DNA of 64,000 nucleotides, taken from Evernia prunastri. Its lineage: Eukaryota > Ascomycota > Lecanoromycetes > Lecanorales > Parmeliaceae. Both the position numbers and the translations under genes were made by a program. The notes beneath the pieces are model-generated. The model saw only the letters and a program-made list of their open reading frames with translations. It searched no databases and was not told the origin of the DNA. The stretch is from the NCBI GenBank assembly GCA_003184365.1, contig NKYR01000067.1:124001-188000 (forward strand). The letters are read 5' to 3'. Position 1 is the stretch's first letter. Each line of letters opens with the position of its first letter. Positions 35,407 to 47,078 of this stretch are shown here, piece by piece.

Positions 35407-36341
35407 GGTTTAAGCAAGTCCTCAACTATGACTCAGTGTCCATATGCGTCATTTATAGCATCGTGCCAAACTGGACTGGTCTTTGCAGATGCCGCAGTTT
35501 CGCTTTGCGATTGTTATGTTTCTGGCGGTGAGCCAGTCAACAAGTCCATCTCGATCGGAATCCTTTTTAAAACAACGTGCACGAGACATGGTGAAATGTG
35601 CGGCCGGTACGAGCTTAGATGGCTAGGTTAGCTTTGTCTGCCTTGACCATGGTGATTTTAAGAACATCAAAAGGCGCTTATGACCAGGCTTTGCTGTCGA
35701 GCTTCTCAGATTTGGGAATCAACTCGTTGAATTGAGCCATGGCTGGCGACTTTTTAAACAGTGATGACTTTCTGAGCTGTTCCCTCTGAACTGCAGAATA
35801 AGCACCCTGCAAGTCTTGTGTACTGGAGGTTTGAGCTCGAGACCTCAGGGTTTGGCAGAGGGTTTCTGTGAACGAGCGCACACTCCAGGTGAGATTCCGC
35901 CGAATTGGATGGACGCCAAGATGATGTTTACGGCGACAAGGTCTAGTAACGAAGAAGTGAGTGTGGGTTTCGATACAACAGTAACGAATGCCTCGGGTGA
36001 CACACGGCTGCGGGCTTCGCCTTTCTGGGGTGTTTCCAGAAGAGTCATCGTCACCGATTCTCCACCTGCTCTACTTGCTTTAGCTCAGTTGCTATAATCA
36101 AATAAAAGAGTTTTTGCTCACCCTCAAAGAAGATGACCTAGAAAGGGGCCGCATCCACTTCTGTGGGTTTCAGGCATTCAGAAACGGACCTTGAAAAGTC
36201 ATGGTAGGCGAGTTTGCCCAGATTCATGAGTAGATCTCCTCTCAAACAGGCTAAGTCTGGGTCAACTTTCACATAGTCCTCGCCCTCATTATGAGCTCCT
36301 GGATCCATGACAAATCTCCTTCCCCAGTGTCCATGCACGTT
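35407..36341. other. Intergenic region with weak minus-strand frames
   Basis: Minus-strand frames at 36138-36338 and 35678-35881 read in a protein-like way (for example KKSPAMAQFNELIPKSEKLD) but I could not join them with convincing splice sites and recognise no family. They may be read-through of the Tpa1 3' region or a decayed small gene. Confidence 0.35.
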
Positions 36342-38478
36342 CTAATCGCTGTGCTCGGTAGAAGAGTCATCATCAACGTCGTCACTGTCATCATCATCGT
36401 CTTCATCATTAGTGAGTCCATAGTGAGGGCCGCCATTAGCTTCACTGCTAATCCTATTCGCATCCACTCTGCCTTCACTCTCTTCCTCGTCGCTTCCATC
36501 GTCGAGAATTTCGAACTCTCCAACCAAATCCCATCTATCGCCCTTCGCCATCCGGCTCACATACTTGACGAAGCGCATAGTCCCCTTGTCCCTCAAGACG
36601 ACGCCCAGACGATTCCAGCCCGCTGGCATACTGAAAAGGACGCCATCCTCTTCGTCGTCGCCGCTGGCTTTGTAAATAGCGGGGTCTTGCTTCGACTTCT
36701 TGGGATTAGCGGCTCTTGTGGACCGAGCTCCAGTACTCATGTCGAGCGGGACTTCGACGCCATGATCGCTGCCCCCCTCGTTATGGTCTGGGTCGTCTTC
36801 ATCTTCGCCGGCCATGTAGGCAAGGTAGCCACCTACACTAGGCTCGTCCACATTGGCCGTGACTTCGTCGATTTCTTCTTTGTCCTTGACCGCGGCAACT
36901 TCATCAGTATCTTTCTCCGGCTCGACAGTCTGGTCGTCGCCCCACCCGGAAGTAGGCGTAATGGAAAGACAAAGCTCGATACGCGGGGCGTCTTCCTCGT
37001 ATCCAGTAGCAAGCGTGTAATCTTGTCCTCGCCGGAAGCGCCGAACAAGTGAATTATGTGACATTATGGTCTGACCCGTCGCGAGAGAAAGCCACTTCTG
37101 GAAGGCTTCAGAAGGCAAAAGATCTTCTAGTAAGTCAAGAAGTGGAGACTCTCCACTCTTGCTTGAGCCACCCTGTTGAAAAAGAAAGTGGTGTTTATGT
37201 GGCGGCCTGGCAACAGTCCAAGATGTTGTTTTCTCAATTTCGGTGGATTCTCTTGGTAGAGTCTGTGATTCCTGGGATTCTATGTAGTCCCGGATCGAGT
37301 CGGAAAACTTGCGGGATAGGAAAGTATCAAGACAAAAAGAGCACTCCTCAGCAAAAATGCTGGCGACTGATTCCAGGGTATCTGGCGTGAGGTACGTAGG
37401 AGCGATATACTTCAAGAGGAAGCTGAGATCCGATTCCAAAAGCGCAGGGTCCTCCTGAGACGATGGTGTCGGTAGACCAAGTTCACCACCGCTCTCTGGA
37501 GGTTTCTTGTAGAGCTCAGCATCCGCTCGTGGAAGCTCATACTTGTCTCGTTTGCCTTGTAATTGCATGAGGCTGCTCTTTTCCGCCAGTCGTTCCTCTA
37601 AACCCTTGACGTAACCATCTTCGCCTTCTTGTGGTATGTGGTACCATCCACTTATTGCCATTCTGACCCTTTCACTAGACTTCTCCTTATCTTGATCCTG
37701 GTCTTCAGCGTAGACCTCCTGCACATCATGAAAGCTTTCACCTGGCTGCACGGCAAAGAAGCTCAATTGATTGAACGCCGGTGGTATCGAGACACTGTAG
37801 TCCGGACTTGGAACTTTGGTGATCTCCCCGTCGTCTTCAGTGTAGGTTTGTGTGGGATACAAGCGCAAGGCGCCGCCCCACTCTTCCTTCCAAGGTGTGT
37901 CTGGATCCGTCAGGTATAGGATATAGCTAACCCTTCGACTCCCAATGACGTCGTCGTGACACAACAAGTGACAGCCAGGGGTGTATACATTGATCGCCAT
38001 GTCCGTCTTCCTTCCAGAGAGCGGACCAGAGCCTGTAACGGCGGAGAGATATTCCCGGAAATCTGAGGAGTACATGGCGTCGCGGAGAATGAGTAGAGAA
38101 GGCAGAAGCTTGAGAGAGGAGTCGTCCAAGCCATCGAGGTTTGCCAAGTCTCCGGACTGGTGAATCTTGTAGATGTCCGTTTCTTTGGGAGTAAAGGAAA
38201 GGTTCTGGATTTCGGAGCGTACATCGCGAAGGAGAGTGGGAGAGATGAGGCTTTGGATAACGCCGTGACGATACCTGCGAGCTGTCAGCTTTGATTTGGA
38301 GGTCATTGATTCATGCTTGCAATTCTTACGGCTTGGAGGGGGCATAGCTCTTTCTGTACTCATCCAAGACGGGCCCGTCAAATAGACCTTCGCGAAAGCG
38401 ATCTTGGTGGCTTGGTGCTCGCCTTTTGGCTTGCTCAGGGACCTCCAGATCGTCCACTTGTTCCAATTTGCGCTTCAT
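36342..38478 (-). CDS. ofd1: Prolyl 3,4-dihydroxylase, Tpa1/Ofd1 family
   Basis: Two exons join as complement(36342..38274, 38330..38478), 693 residues, divisible by three; the intron is 55 bp with donor GTAAGA. The N-terminal half is a 2-oxoglutarate/Fe(II) dioxygenase: CHLLCHDDVIGSRRVSYILYL supplies His156 and Asp158, GGALRLYP follows, and the distal His lies in PGESFHDVQEV near residue 239. The C-terminal half is the degenerate second oxygenase-like domain typical of the family (LVRRFRRGQDYTLATGY, then SMPAGWNRLGVVLRDKGTMRFVKYVS). Family knowledge: these enzymes hydroxylate a proline of ribosomal protein uS12 (Rps23) and affect translation termination; in fission yeast Ofd1 also controls the sterol/hypoxia factor Sre1. 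The tail is unusually acidic, ending in a long Asp/Glu/Ser run. Confidence 0.9.
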
Positions 38479-40694
38479 CTTGGAGTTGGTATGTTTTCAG
38501 TGTTCTGAGCAGTCAATTGAGAATAATATGTCGTATCACAAAGTGTCCGTGAAGCGGGGCAAAATCGAATTGTGGGAGGGGTTCTGGGTGCTGGGTTGCA
38601 AGTGTGAACTTGGACCAACAAATTTGCAGAACTGAGGTCCACTGTGTGCGCAGATACCCGTACTGCCAGATATCAACACGTATTTGAGGCAGAGTGCCAG
38701 AGGCCCAAACGAACTGTGAGTTGCAAGTCCGCGAGTTTTTTCTCGACATTCCTAATTCCAGCTGTAAGCAAAACGCTGATCATTCAATAGATGGATAGAG
38801 CGCATATCGCAACGGGACCAAAGTCTGCAGATTATGAACCTTGTGGGGTAGGAGTAGTAATTTAAACCCCACGAGGTGGTAGCACCTGGTTCGCAAAGCG
38901 ATCTCAGAGATTGTTCCATTGCTTGGTATCGTACGGAGTACATAGGTATCCATCTCAGTCCAGTGCCAAAAGACACTGCATTGAAAAAGACAAGGCAGAC
39001 AAGAGCTTGAAATTCCCAGTGATCTGCCTTCAAATAACATGTATCACGCCGGGTCCTTCCCCGACCTCGTCAAAAGCCTTGGGGCCACGGTACCGCTTGC
39101 AGTCGAGGCATTTGGGGCTCCTAGCTCAGCTGGAGGGGGGGGGAGGTTCAATCGAAGTCAGCACATCCTAAGCATATAAGCGACTTGACCGGGGCCGCAC
39201 CCTAGAAAGACCAGGATAGGCTGTGATTTACGGAGTAGAATGGGTACGTACTCTGGGGCGCGCTCTACCCCTATATGTCCCATATCTACCCTGTGACCCT
39301 AATATCTCCAACGACCCTCGTGGGGGGCGGCAGCGTCAAGCCCATCCAATCCCAATTAATTTGAGCAAATTTTATACATTCCCAGTGTATGCACTGACCT
39401 CACCGGGGTCAAATGTCGGATATGTTCTGCATATGCAAACCTTCACCCCGGTTGAACTTTGTTTCAACCCCTTTCAAGCTGGAAGCCGACGCAGGCACAT
39501 CTCTGCCGATGAACACGGGCAACCGTCTCCAGAAAGCTATGCACCGTCTCCAATCAAGTACGGCACCAATGCAATCAGCCAGTCAAATTTAATTGTCATA
39601 AGAACAGTGGGCGCCACCGGCCCGCTCGGCACCACGTCGACGTTTGTTCCACGCATGGCACGGGCTTCATTTCACCCTTTCTCAGACGTTGTCCGTAATC
39701 CTATCCTTGAAGCGCTAGACGAGCTCTTCCGCGGTGTCATGAGACGGCTTTGGAGGCCAAATTGTGGGACCCACAGTAGTACATGAGCTCACGAAGGGCA
39801 AACAAATGACACTGTTGTCGCAGGACCACTGGAAACGCAGAGAGGACTTACGAGAAGAAAACAGCAGACAAGGGAAAAGTAAGAGAATTCTCCGCCAGTG
39901 GAGGGCCAAGACAGAACGGGCTCCACCTATCCATTAAGCTCCGGCAAAGCTCATACCTCTTAGAGTATATAGTAGAGTGAAGAGCTTGCTACTGGTGCTT
40001 GAGAAGCACTGTCAGTCGGTGGGATCGAAAGAAAGGGGTAGCCATCCCTACCACATGCCAAAGCTCGCATGAGCGATCTAGTTAGCTTTGAAAGCCTGAA
40101 TCACAATCATAACAAGAGATTTATCCTGTACCTGCGTTTCCAAAAGCCTGAAGCACAATCATAACAAGAAAGTTGTCTTGTACCTGCGTTTCCAAAGTAA
40201 AAGTCTCTTCGTAAACCACGATCCTGTCCCTGTCAGTCATGTGTAAACGACCGTTGGCTTACACAGTTGTAAGTTTCCACGTCCTTAGCCTGCTAGGATC
40301 GTGAGCTGTTCTGTAACTAATCGTAGAGCCGCCGGATATAGTCAGCAGCGACAATCAGATCAATCAAGACCAGGTGCTACATAGCGGTAGAAAGTGGTAC
40401 TGAAATGGTTGCGCCTCGGCCGCCCACATCACAGCAAATCTGTCTTTGAAACACAACAACCTTCGAGCAATGGGGAAGCGGTCTGCGATTTCGCCTTGGG
40501 CTATTGATGCCTGGAAGTTGAAAGAACGAATGTACTGCCTCAATGAAAGTACTGCCTCAATCCATTTCATTGTTTGTGAATTATGGTAAGCTTAAAGCAA
40601 CAGGTGGCGTTTTATTGTTCGTGATTTTTGTCGAAAGATCAGTGACTAGACTTGCCCGAACTATTTATACAACTGTACGGAGTAATAGGTTCCG
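38479..40694. other. Intergenic region, 2.2 kb
   Basis: No gene is supported. A 187-codon plus-strand frame at 39223 begins at GTG, lacks a family signature and is judged chance. TACGGAGTA half-sites occur at about 38933, 39231 and 40676. A 52-bp tandem duplication is listed separately. Confidence 0.5.
40091..40198 (+). repeat. Tandem duplication, two copies of a 52-bp unit
   Basis: Two adjacent copies start at about 40094 and 40146 (each begins GCCTGAA-CACAATCATAAC and ends TACCTGCGTTTCCAAA). They differ at only a few positions. No coding frame is involved. Confidence 0.85.
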
Positions 40695-42997
40695 TTACCT
40701 CAGATGTATTCGGCGTCTCTCCTTGGGCTGACGCTTGACGAAAGGTCTCATCCTCCCTGTATATTTAGTTTGTTCCCGTGGATTACACAACCAAGAATTG
40801 ACAACTCCGATCCTTTCTGTCACGTCTCCATGGTGTTGAACCAGCATAAGAAAATACGCAGTGTCGTAGCCTAAGAAATTTTGCGCATTCCATTGGGTTG
40901 TTTTCCAAGAACTCACGACCAAACAGTCCCAGGACAGAATTTGCAATGTGTGGAAGAAAGACTGATGTTTGAGGGGTCTCTTGGATAATGTCACTGGTGC
41001 TATTTGTCGCTGATCGACATCTTTTTCAGGGTCGATGATCCAGAAGGCCGGGAGGACATCCTCGTCATTCGCGAATCTCCTTGTAGGCGGCTGGCCCGGA
41101 AAGTACTGTAGCTGAACCTGTATCACGTCCGCATCAATTACCAAGTGAGGATTCGAATGGAAATGCCTCGTAAGGCCTAAATTGTTCTCACTGTTTGCCA
41201 AAAGTGCCACTAGCTCCGTGGGCCCCAATAACGTCATTTCCGAGTAATGGGAACCTTTGTCTTGCCGGTGATCCACGGCGAGATACACTTTGTGTTGCAG
41301 TTTATCCTCAGGATAATCAGCAAAAGAAGCAACGCCGGTCCAGCCCGCCCATGAGTAGGAGGGAAAGCTTCGATTTCGTTTAGGCGAATCTCTGTTCAAA
41401 CGCTGTTTGTGTCCCCAATATAAACTGTCTACGAAGACGGTGTGACGATCTTTCCCAACGTAGGATATTGGCAAGCCTAAGTACTGTTGAATCTTATCTT
41501 CTGCATGCTCGAAGTGATTCATTATCCCCAAGAAAGCATTGAGTGAGTCTGATGGATAGGATAGCTGCCGTGCGGTATATCTTTCCACTTGTTCATACAA
41601 TGAACCTATCGAAATGTGAGTAACCGAGAGCTTAAGATGCAATGCCGACTCCTACCTGTTGGCGTTTGAAAATAACCTCTTTGTATGGGTATTGACCGCT
41701 GCTTTTGGCATCTCTGCCTCTCGAGCTTTTTAAGAAGTGCTTGTGGTTTGATGATTGACTCACAGAAGTTTTCCACTTGGCACTCAAAGTAAACTTGTTC
41801 TTCGGTAAACACCAGACGCCGCTTTGATAGCATACCTTCCTGATAGGTCCAGCCGCGGGACGCCCTCCGAGAACTACAGATAGAGATATCTGGAGGGCAT
41901 AGTGAGGATACGAGCAGGGCATCCCGGACAACTACTGATGGTTGCATGCTCCTCGCAACACCCCCGACCCCTGGAAGTCCAAAGCTAGCGTCTCTACCGG
42001 CAGCGGCGATGATTGTGAGTACAGCACCTGCATAGACTTTGTCCATTGCACGAATTTGGGCATGCTTCTCCTCGATGCTAGACTGGTTGATGCAATAACG
42101 GTCCACCCATAGATAACGCCAGCCAAGAGTTTTTGTTACAGTAATGGCGTCCTGTATAACACTGGGTGTCACATCAGGGAGACGGCTCGGCCCCTCTGGT
42201 CCGAACGGCTTTTCAGCTACATTTGAGGAGCCCCAAACATAACTCAGAGCAACATAGTCACATCCTGATGAAGTTTGGATGATCTCACGGGTTTCGCAGT
42301 CAATCACTTTTAACCAAAGTGTACTCTCCCACTTACCGATCTTGCATGGTCCAGGATGATGTCTTTGGCAGTAATGAAACCAGCTCTTCAACAGGTCGTA
42401 GTCGATATGCTCCCACTGAGTCTGACGGACACTGATTGTTTTCTTTGTGAGCACCGAGCTCGTGTCCTCAGAAAGGCAAATTACTCCCTTCTTCCAACCC
42501 GAGTCAACGTTCTTCATGAACTTCGACCTCTCGTCGCAACGCTGCGCGGAGCGGCCAGTTCCAGGCAAGACCATGAGGCAGACGGTTTGCATGATGTACC
42601 ACTCTTTTCGGTTGAATCTGGTTATGGCACCTGAAGCTGCTGGCCGGAACGCAAATAATCTGAGATGATACTCGGAGGCATCATGTCCCGAGGTCTCGCT
42701 AGGATTCACCCGCATGGTAGCAAAAAATTGGCACAAAGAACACGTATCTTCTTCCCAGTCACTTGATCTGTAGCCTAGGTCGGCAACTGCCTTTCCATCG
42801 GGGGGAGGCATTCTTTCTGGATTGAAGATTTTATGGAAATCAAGCTGGAGACAGCCATGACACAGACTCTGATACTCTTTGGGAACCTCCTTTACTCCAA
42901 AGTCGGTAGGTCTCTTGTTTTGATGGGCCACCTGCGTAGGTTGATCAAGCTTTCGCTTTCGACAGATCTGTGTTTCTGGCATTTTCGGGGACGGCAT
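40695..42997 (-). CDS. HET-domain (heterokaryon incompatibility) protein
   Basis: Two exons join as complement(40695..41605, 41656..42997), 750 residues, divisible by three; the 50-bp intron has donor GTAGGA. A Cys-rich N-terminus (CHGCLQLDF, CSLCQFFATM) is common in this class. The HET domain spans about 248-400: YVALSYVWGSS, LPDVTPSVIQDAI, LGWRYLWVDRYCINQ, AQIRAMDKVYAGAVLTIIAAAG, ending near SRGWTYQEGMLSKRRLVFTEEQVYFEC. The C-terminal half (SYPSDSLNAFLGIMN, FPSYSWAGWTG) is the usual effector-free extension. HET proteins trigger cell death on fusion of unlike strains or act in innate-immunity-like sensing; most members have no assigned partner. No NACHT/NB-ARC or WD40 partner lies next to it here. 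Confidence 0.9.
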
Positions 42998-44002
42998 TGT
43001 GTCTTAGAACGATCGAATTCGAAAATTTGCGGAAATATCTCACTCGACCTGTGTTGCCTAAGGGAGTCATTTTGATGCTATCTGGACTCTATGGTGGACC
43101 GCTGCATTGAGGTAGTTACTTACATCGCATCGATGTTGTATCACACTACCAATGCTCCCCAGTAATAGACCCAGCAATGTGATTTCGCTACCATCAACGA
43201 CATATGTCAACGCAAAGGAATTGAGGGACAGAAGTGCTTCGGGCTCGCCGAAATCTGCGATCAGGCAACAATGAGGTTGCATGCCAAGACCGCAATGCAT
43301 TTCGATGTGGTAGCACAGCCTCATGACCTGAGCTACATCATCATCTGAGTCTGCTGTTATATGCTTAAGCCGAGGCTGTGTTTACGACATTCCCAGTACG
43401 CGCAAGGCGGAGATAGGTAACCATCATAGGTTTTCTCAGACGGCAACTTTCACGGACCCTACAACAGCGCCGGAAAGGAAACAGCATTGCAGCCTTGCAT
43501 TCAGGAATCTAGGCAGAAGTCCCAAAAGCAGTCAGAAGCAATGCACCTCGTTTTTCTTTCCTCAAATCCGGTACGAGACAGCGGAACTCCGTCGCCGGGT
43601 TTGAGGCAGTGCAAACAGGTGCATCTCTGCCGGCAGCCGATTGAGAGTACATCCAGTAAGCTCGCAAACTCTCACGCTTGGGTTTCCACCAATATACCCT
43701 TATGGCAAAAGGAGCGGTTCGAAGACGTTGGCAGCGATTGTTTTGCAGCAACGAATAGAAGGGTGTGGTGAGGGAAGGTAGAGTAAGTAGGTGCGGGATA
43801 CGGGACCTTTTTTAGCGTGCTTAAGCCACCAATAAGTTCTTGCAAATAAAGGAGGTAGGGATGTAGAATATGAATACAATTCGATCCCCCCTGCCATATT
43901 CCTCCGGACCCGCTTTCCAATGCCATCTTCTCATTATCTACAGCCTGAAGCCCGGAAGCATCCGGCTTCGAGTATCTCCTTTCACCCTTTAGGGCCACAT
44001 TC
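42998..44002. other. Intergenic region, no gene seen
   Basis: This lies between the HET gene start and the 3' end of pex5. Only short overlapping frames, none with a recognisable domain. Confidence 0.55.
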
Positions 44003-46036
44003 TTAAAAATCAAACTCTCCCCTGAACTGCTCGATATCCATTCCCATCTCCACCCTCTCCATCAGATCTCTCCTCCCCATGCTGTTAAAAACTCGTTTCA
44101 ACGTCTCCAGCAGATTCGTACTCTGATTCAACCCCACCATCCTCTCCACATCCCCTTCATCGATCGTACTACTCCCGGGATCCTCGCCTATGACCTCCTT
44201 GACGCGTTGCATACCTTCGCGCTCGACGACACGGTGCATACTTAGTGCGCCGAGGAGGTGCTGTGCTGCTTGGGGGAGCACACCGATGTTGATGCAGGAA
44301 ACGCCGAGGTTATAACGAGCGCGGACAAAGTTGGGGTTTAGGTTTAGCGCTTTTTCATACGCTGCGATCGCCTCTTCGCTGCGGCCACTGTTGGCGAGCG
44401 TAGCGCCTAGTCGATTCCAGAGTAAGTGCGCTTGTTGAGGTTCATTAGTCGTTCCAGATTCAGTGCTCGCAAGGGCCGCTTCAAAGCAATCAACAGCTTT
44501 GCCATATTCTTCTGCACCGTAAAATAGCACGCCTAAACCCACTTGCACGTCCGGGTCCATATGTTCGCCATCTGGTGAGAGTTGGGCTGCGCGGATGAAT
44601 TGGTTCGTGACATTTTCGTGGAGGATGTGGCGATCTGTGAAACCGAAATCGACTGCCGGAGTAAGATTATCGGGAGAAACAATCTCGGGATACTTTGTTG
44701 AGACCCAGCGTTCTAAGGTGCGGTAGGCGGTAGAGTCATAACCTTCATTTGTGTAAGATATAGCGAGACCCATCAAGGCCGAAAGATTCTTGGGATCGAG
44801 CTTGATCGCTTGTTCGAGAGCTCGGATGGCAGGCGACTCTTTCTCGTTCTGGGCTTGTGCGCTGCCGAGCTGGCACCAAGCTTGTACGTGTTGCGGATCT
44901 TTCTGTACAGCAGCTTCGAAGGCGAGAGCGGCGAGAGAAAGATTACCACCCTCATTCAATATTTTGATGCCTTCTTCGAACGGGTCTTTGGTGGCGCTGA
45001 AAGGATTGTCTTCCTCAAAAGTGTAATTGCCCATCAGAGGGTCTCGGTAACCGTCCTGAAAGTTGCTGTCGAAATTCTCCCAGGTATCGAAGTCTCGTAA
45101 CGGTAATTCCTCACCCATGTGCATACCGTATTCACCATCACCCATGATGGATCTAGCATTTGCAGTCTCACCTTGTATTCCTCGCCACACGCTCTCGAAG
45201 TCGCCAAACTCATTCGTCTCCGAAAGGACTGACCTATCCATGTCATTGAGTTCCCGCTCCATCGCTGCGTTTGCTTCGGCGTCTAAATCGCGTTGGGTTG
45301 CTGCGTCAATCTCTGCAAATTGCTGTTCCCAGTCTTTTTCATCGAGCTCCACCATTCGTCCTTTTCCTTTGCCAATGGTCTGTTGTTCTGACTGTCTCCT
45401 CTGCAAGCTCATTGGCCGATACTGTGAACCCATCATGCCCATATTCATCCCGTAGCCAATACCCATTTGTCTGTTATAGCTATTCATCCCTAATTGTGTG
45501 TGCGAAGTCGGACTTCCAACCCTAGCTGATCCGTTCCTCTCCATCTGTTGGAAGCGCTGAAATTCGGCTGGCGTGAAGCCAGCAGGGACGAAGCCTCCCG
45601 ATTTCGGTACTTGGAAGGCAGCCTCCATACGCGCCTGCTCTCCAGGATCAAATTCTAATGCCCAGCTAGGTGCGGGTATTCGTGGGGCGGTTGTTCGATA
45701 GCCATCCAAGTCTCTTCGCATCTGCTCCATTGCGAAGGGTTGTAAATCTTGAGGTAGCTGGCCATTTTGCTGTAAAAATGTCTGCATCGTCTGTAGCTGA
45801 AGATCAGCCACGATCCAGTTCCTGGCAAAACTCACGGCGCAAGAGTTCCGATTTGGCGAACGTACCTCATCTTGGCTTGATCCATTCGCCTGACTTCTGA
45901 AGCTTTCTTGCAGACCTCCGGACCCCTGCCCCACAAGCCTATCCCGTTGTAAAGACTTGTCATCCTGTACGTGTTTCGTAAACTGGCCTAGTGGGTTCCC
46001 CGCGGTTGAGCATTCGGCGCCACCTAGGAAAGACAT
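44003..46036 (-). CDS. pex5: Peroxisomal targeting signal 1 receptor Pex5
   Basis: A single exon of 677 residues with ATG at 46036. The N-terminus MSFLGGAECSTAGNPLGQF is the strongly conserved Pex5 start with Cys9 used for monoubiquitination and recycling. W-x3-F type Pex14/Pex13 docking motifs follow (WALEF, WEQQF, WENFDSNF). The C-terminal half holds seven TPR-like repeats (for example ALAFEAAVQKDPQHVQAWCQLG, AIRALEQAIKLDPKNLSALMGL, AIAAYEKALNLNPNFVRARYNLG) that bind the C-terminal SKL-type signal. It imports matrix proteins into peroxisomes, cycling between cytosol and membrane. A GTACGT..CCAG segment inside the N-terminal half looks like an intron, but removing it gives a stop, so it is kept. 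It is transcribed away from the complex I gene across 446 bp. Confidence 0.96.
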   Translation of the reverse strand: MSFLGGAECSTAGNPLGQFTKHVQDDKSLQRDRLVGQGSGGLQESFRSQANGSSQDEVRSPNRNSCAVSFARNWIVADLQLQTMQTFLQQNGQLPQDLQPFAMEQMRRDLDGYRTTAPRIPAPSWALEFDPGEQARMEAAFQVPKSGGFVPAGFTPAEFQRFQQMERNGSARVGSPTSHTQLGMNSYNRQMGIGYGMNMGMMGSQYRPMSLQRRQSEQQTIGKGKGRMVELDEKDWEQQFAEIDAATQRDLDAEANAAMERELNDMDRSVLSETNEFGDFESVWRGIQGETANARSIMGDGEYGMHMGEELPLRDFDTWENFDSNFQDGYRDPLMGNYTFEEDNPFSATKDPFEEGIKILNEGGNLSLAALAFEAAVQKDPQHVQAWCQLGSAQAQNEKESPAIRALEQAIKLDPKNLSALMGLAISYTNEGYDSTAYRTLERWVSTKYPEIVSPDNLTPAVDFGFTDRHILHENVTNQFIRAAQLSPDGEHMDPDVQVGLGVLFYGAEEYGKAVDCFEAALASTESGTTNEPQQAHLLWNRLGATLANSGRSEEAIAAYEKALNLNPNFVRARYNLGVSCINIGVLPQAAQHLLGALSMHRVVEREGMQRVKEVIGEDPGSSTIDEGDVERMVGLNQSTNLLETLKRVFNSMGRRDLMERVEMGMDIEQFRGEFDF

Positions 46037-46482
46037 GGTGTTGGGGAGGTGGCAGGTATGGTAGTTGCGATGCAAAGGAAGGAGCAATCAGAGACCTGAA
46101 AAAGGAACGAGACCGTGATTCTCAACTCAGATTTACAATGGTAAGTGTTTTTACATCAAGCGTGAGTGAAGCCGAGGCTTACCATTACGCCGTCGTCATT
46201 GCTATTAAGACAATTACATTGCTAAAACAACGCTATAATTGTTATGCGGCCCAGGAAAGAAAAACCGCCTGGCTCGCTTGGCATAGATCCTCCTGGCCCA
46301 ATCGGAGACTTCACCGCCGCCATCTCAAAGTTTGCAAAAAGCCTTCTCCCTCCCCTCAAACAACCGAGTCCAGATGTTCTTAGATACCACGCTATTCTCT
46401 ACCGTTACCACCGCGCGCAGCTCGTCGTTAAACATTCCAGACATCACCGAACCTCGTCTGCCGAAATACAAGCAGCGGCAGC
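46037..46482. promoter_or_regulatory. Shared divergent promoter of pex5 and the complex I subunit gene
   Basis: The two start codons are 446 bp apart on opposite strands, so both promoters and leaders must lie here. A plus-strand frame at 46244-46552 overlaps the region but does not join the downstream gene and is treated as leader sequence. Confidence 0.6.
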
Positions 46483-46878
46483 ATGCCAACCCCAGAATCC
46501 GCCCTCTTCCTCGCCAAAAAGCCCCAAGTCCCCCCAACCTTCCAAGGAGTAGACTACTCGGATACTCCACGGCTGAAGGCAGCGCAGGATGCTGTCATTA
46601 GGGAGCAGTGGGTCAAGAGCATGATGGCTAGGTTGATAAGAGAGGAATTGGGGAAGTGTTATGTCAAGGAGGGGGTCAATCATTTGGAGAAGTGCGGGGG
46701 CCTGAGAGGTATGTTGTTTGATATGTGTTCCTACAAGTGAATGGTGGAGGGAGCGGTGGGGATGATGCCGGTTGTATAGGCTAATTGGCACAAAGAACGA
46801 TATTTCGAGGCATTGAAGGATGCTAAAGTACGAGGGTATTTGTTCCAGCAGCAAAATTATGTTCCAGGGGATAAGTGA
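46483..46878 (+). CDS. NADH-ubiquinone oxidoreductase 12 kDa subunit (complex I)
   Basis: Two exons, 46483..46708 and 46796..46878, give 102 residues, divisible by three; the 87-bp intron has donor GTATGT. The protein is the usual size for the fungal 12.3 kDa subunit and reads MPTPESALFLAKKPQVPPTF, REQWVKSMMARLIREELGKCY, EGVNHLEKCGGLRE, then KVRGYLFQQQNY. The Cys residues in GKCYVKEGVNHLEKC fit the disulfide-stabilised accessory subunit of the NDUFB10/PDSW type. It belongs to the membrane arm of respiratory complex I in the mitochondrial inner membrane. Reading through the intron gives a stop after 30 odd residues, so splicing is required. ATG 46483 matches the known start of the family. Confidence 0.93.
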
Positions 46879-47078
46879 TGGGCGTTGTTCTCGACTAGAA
46901 AAACAGAGTTGCTATTGAGCTGAGACGTCTACGGGAAGAAGAGCGTGGTGTACATACTTGAATGGCGTTCAATGGGTCGTCCGGGGAGGGTTTTGGCAAG
47001 CACGTTTTCATAAGCTGTTTGCAGCCTATCGATTCTTTTACAGTCACAGAGCCACGATACTGCACGAACGCATGTTTG

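Noticed and set aside
36291..37052. 253-codon plus-strand frame
   Set aside because: It is antisense to the Tpa1/Ofd1 coding region, whose dioxygenase motifs are unambiguous.
39223..39786. 187-codon plus-strand frame
   Set aside because: GTG start, no splice support, no domain or family resemblance.
45805..45848. Possible 44-bp intron inside pex5 (GTACGT to CCAG)
   Set aside because: Removing it puts a stop a few codons later, while the unspliced frame stays open and Pex5-like.
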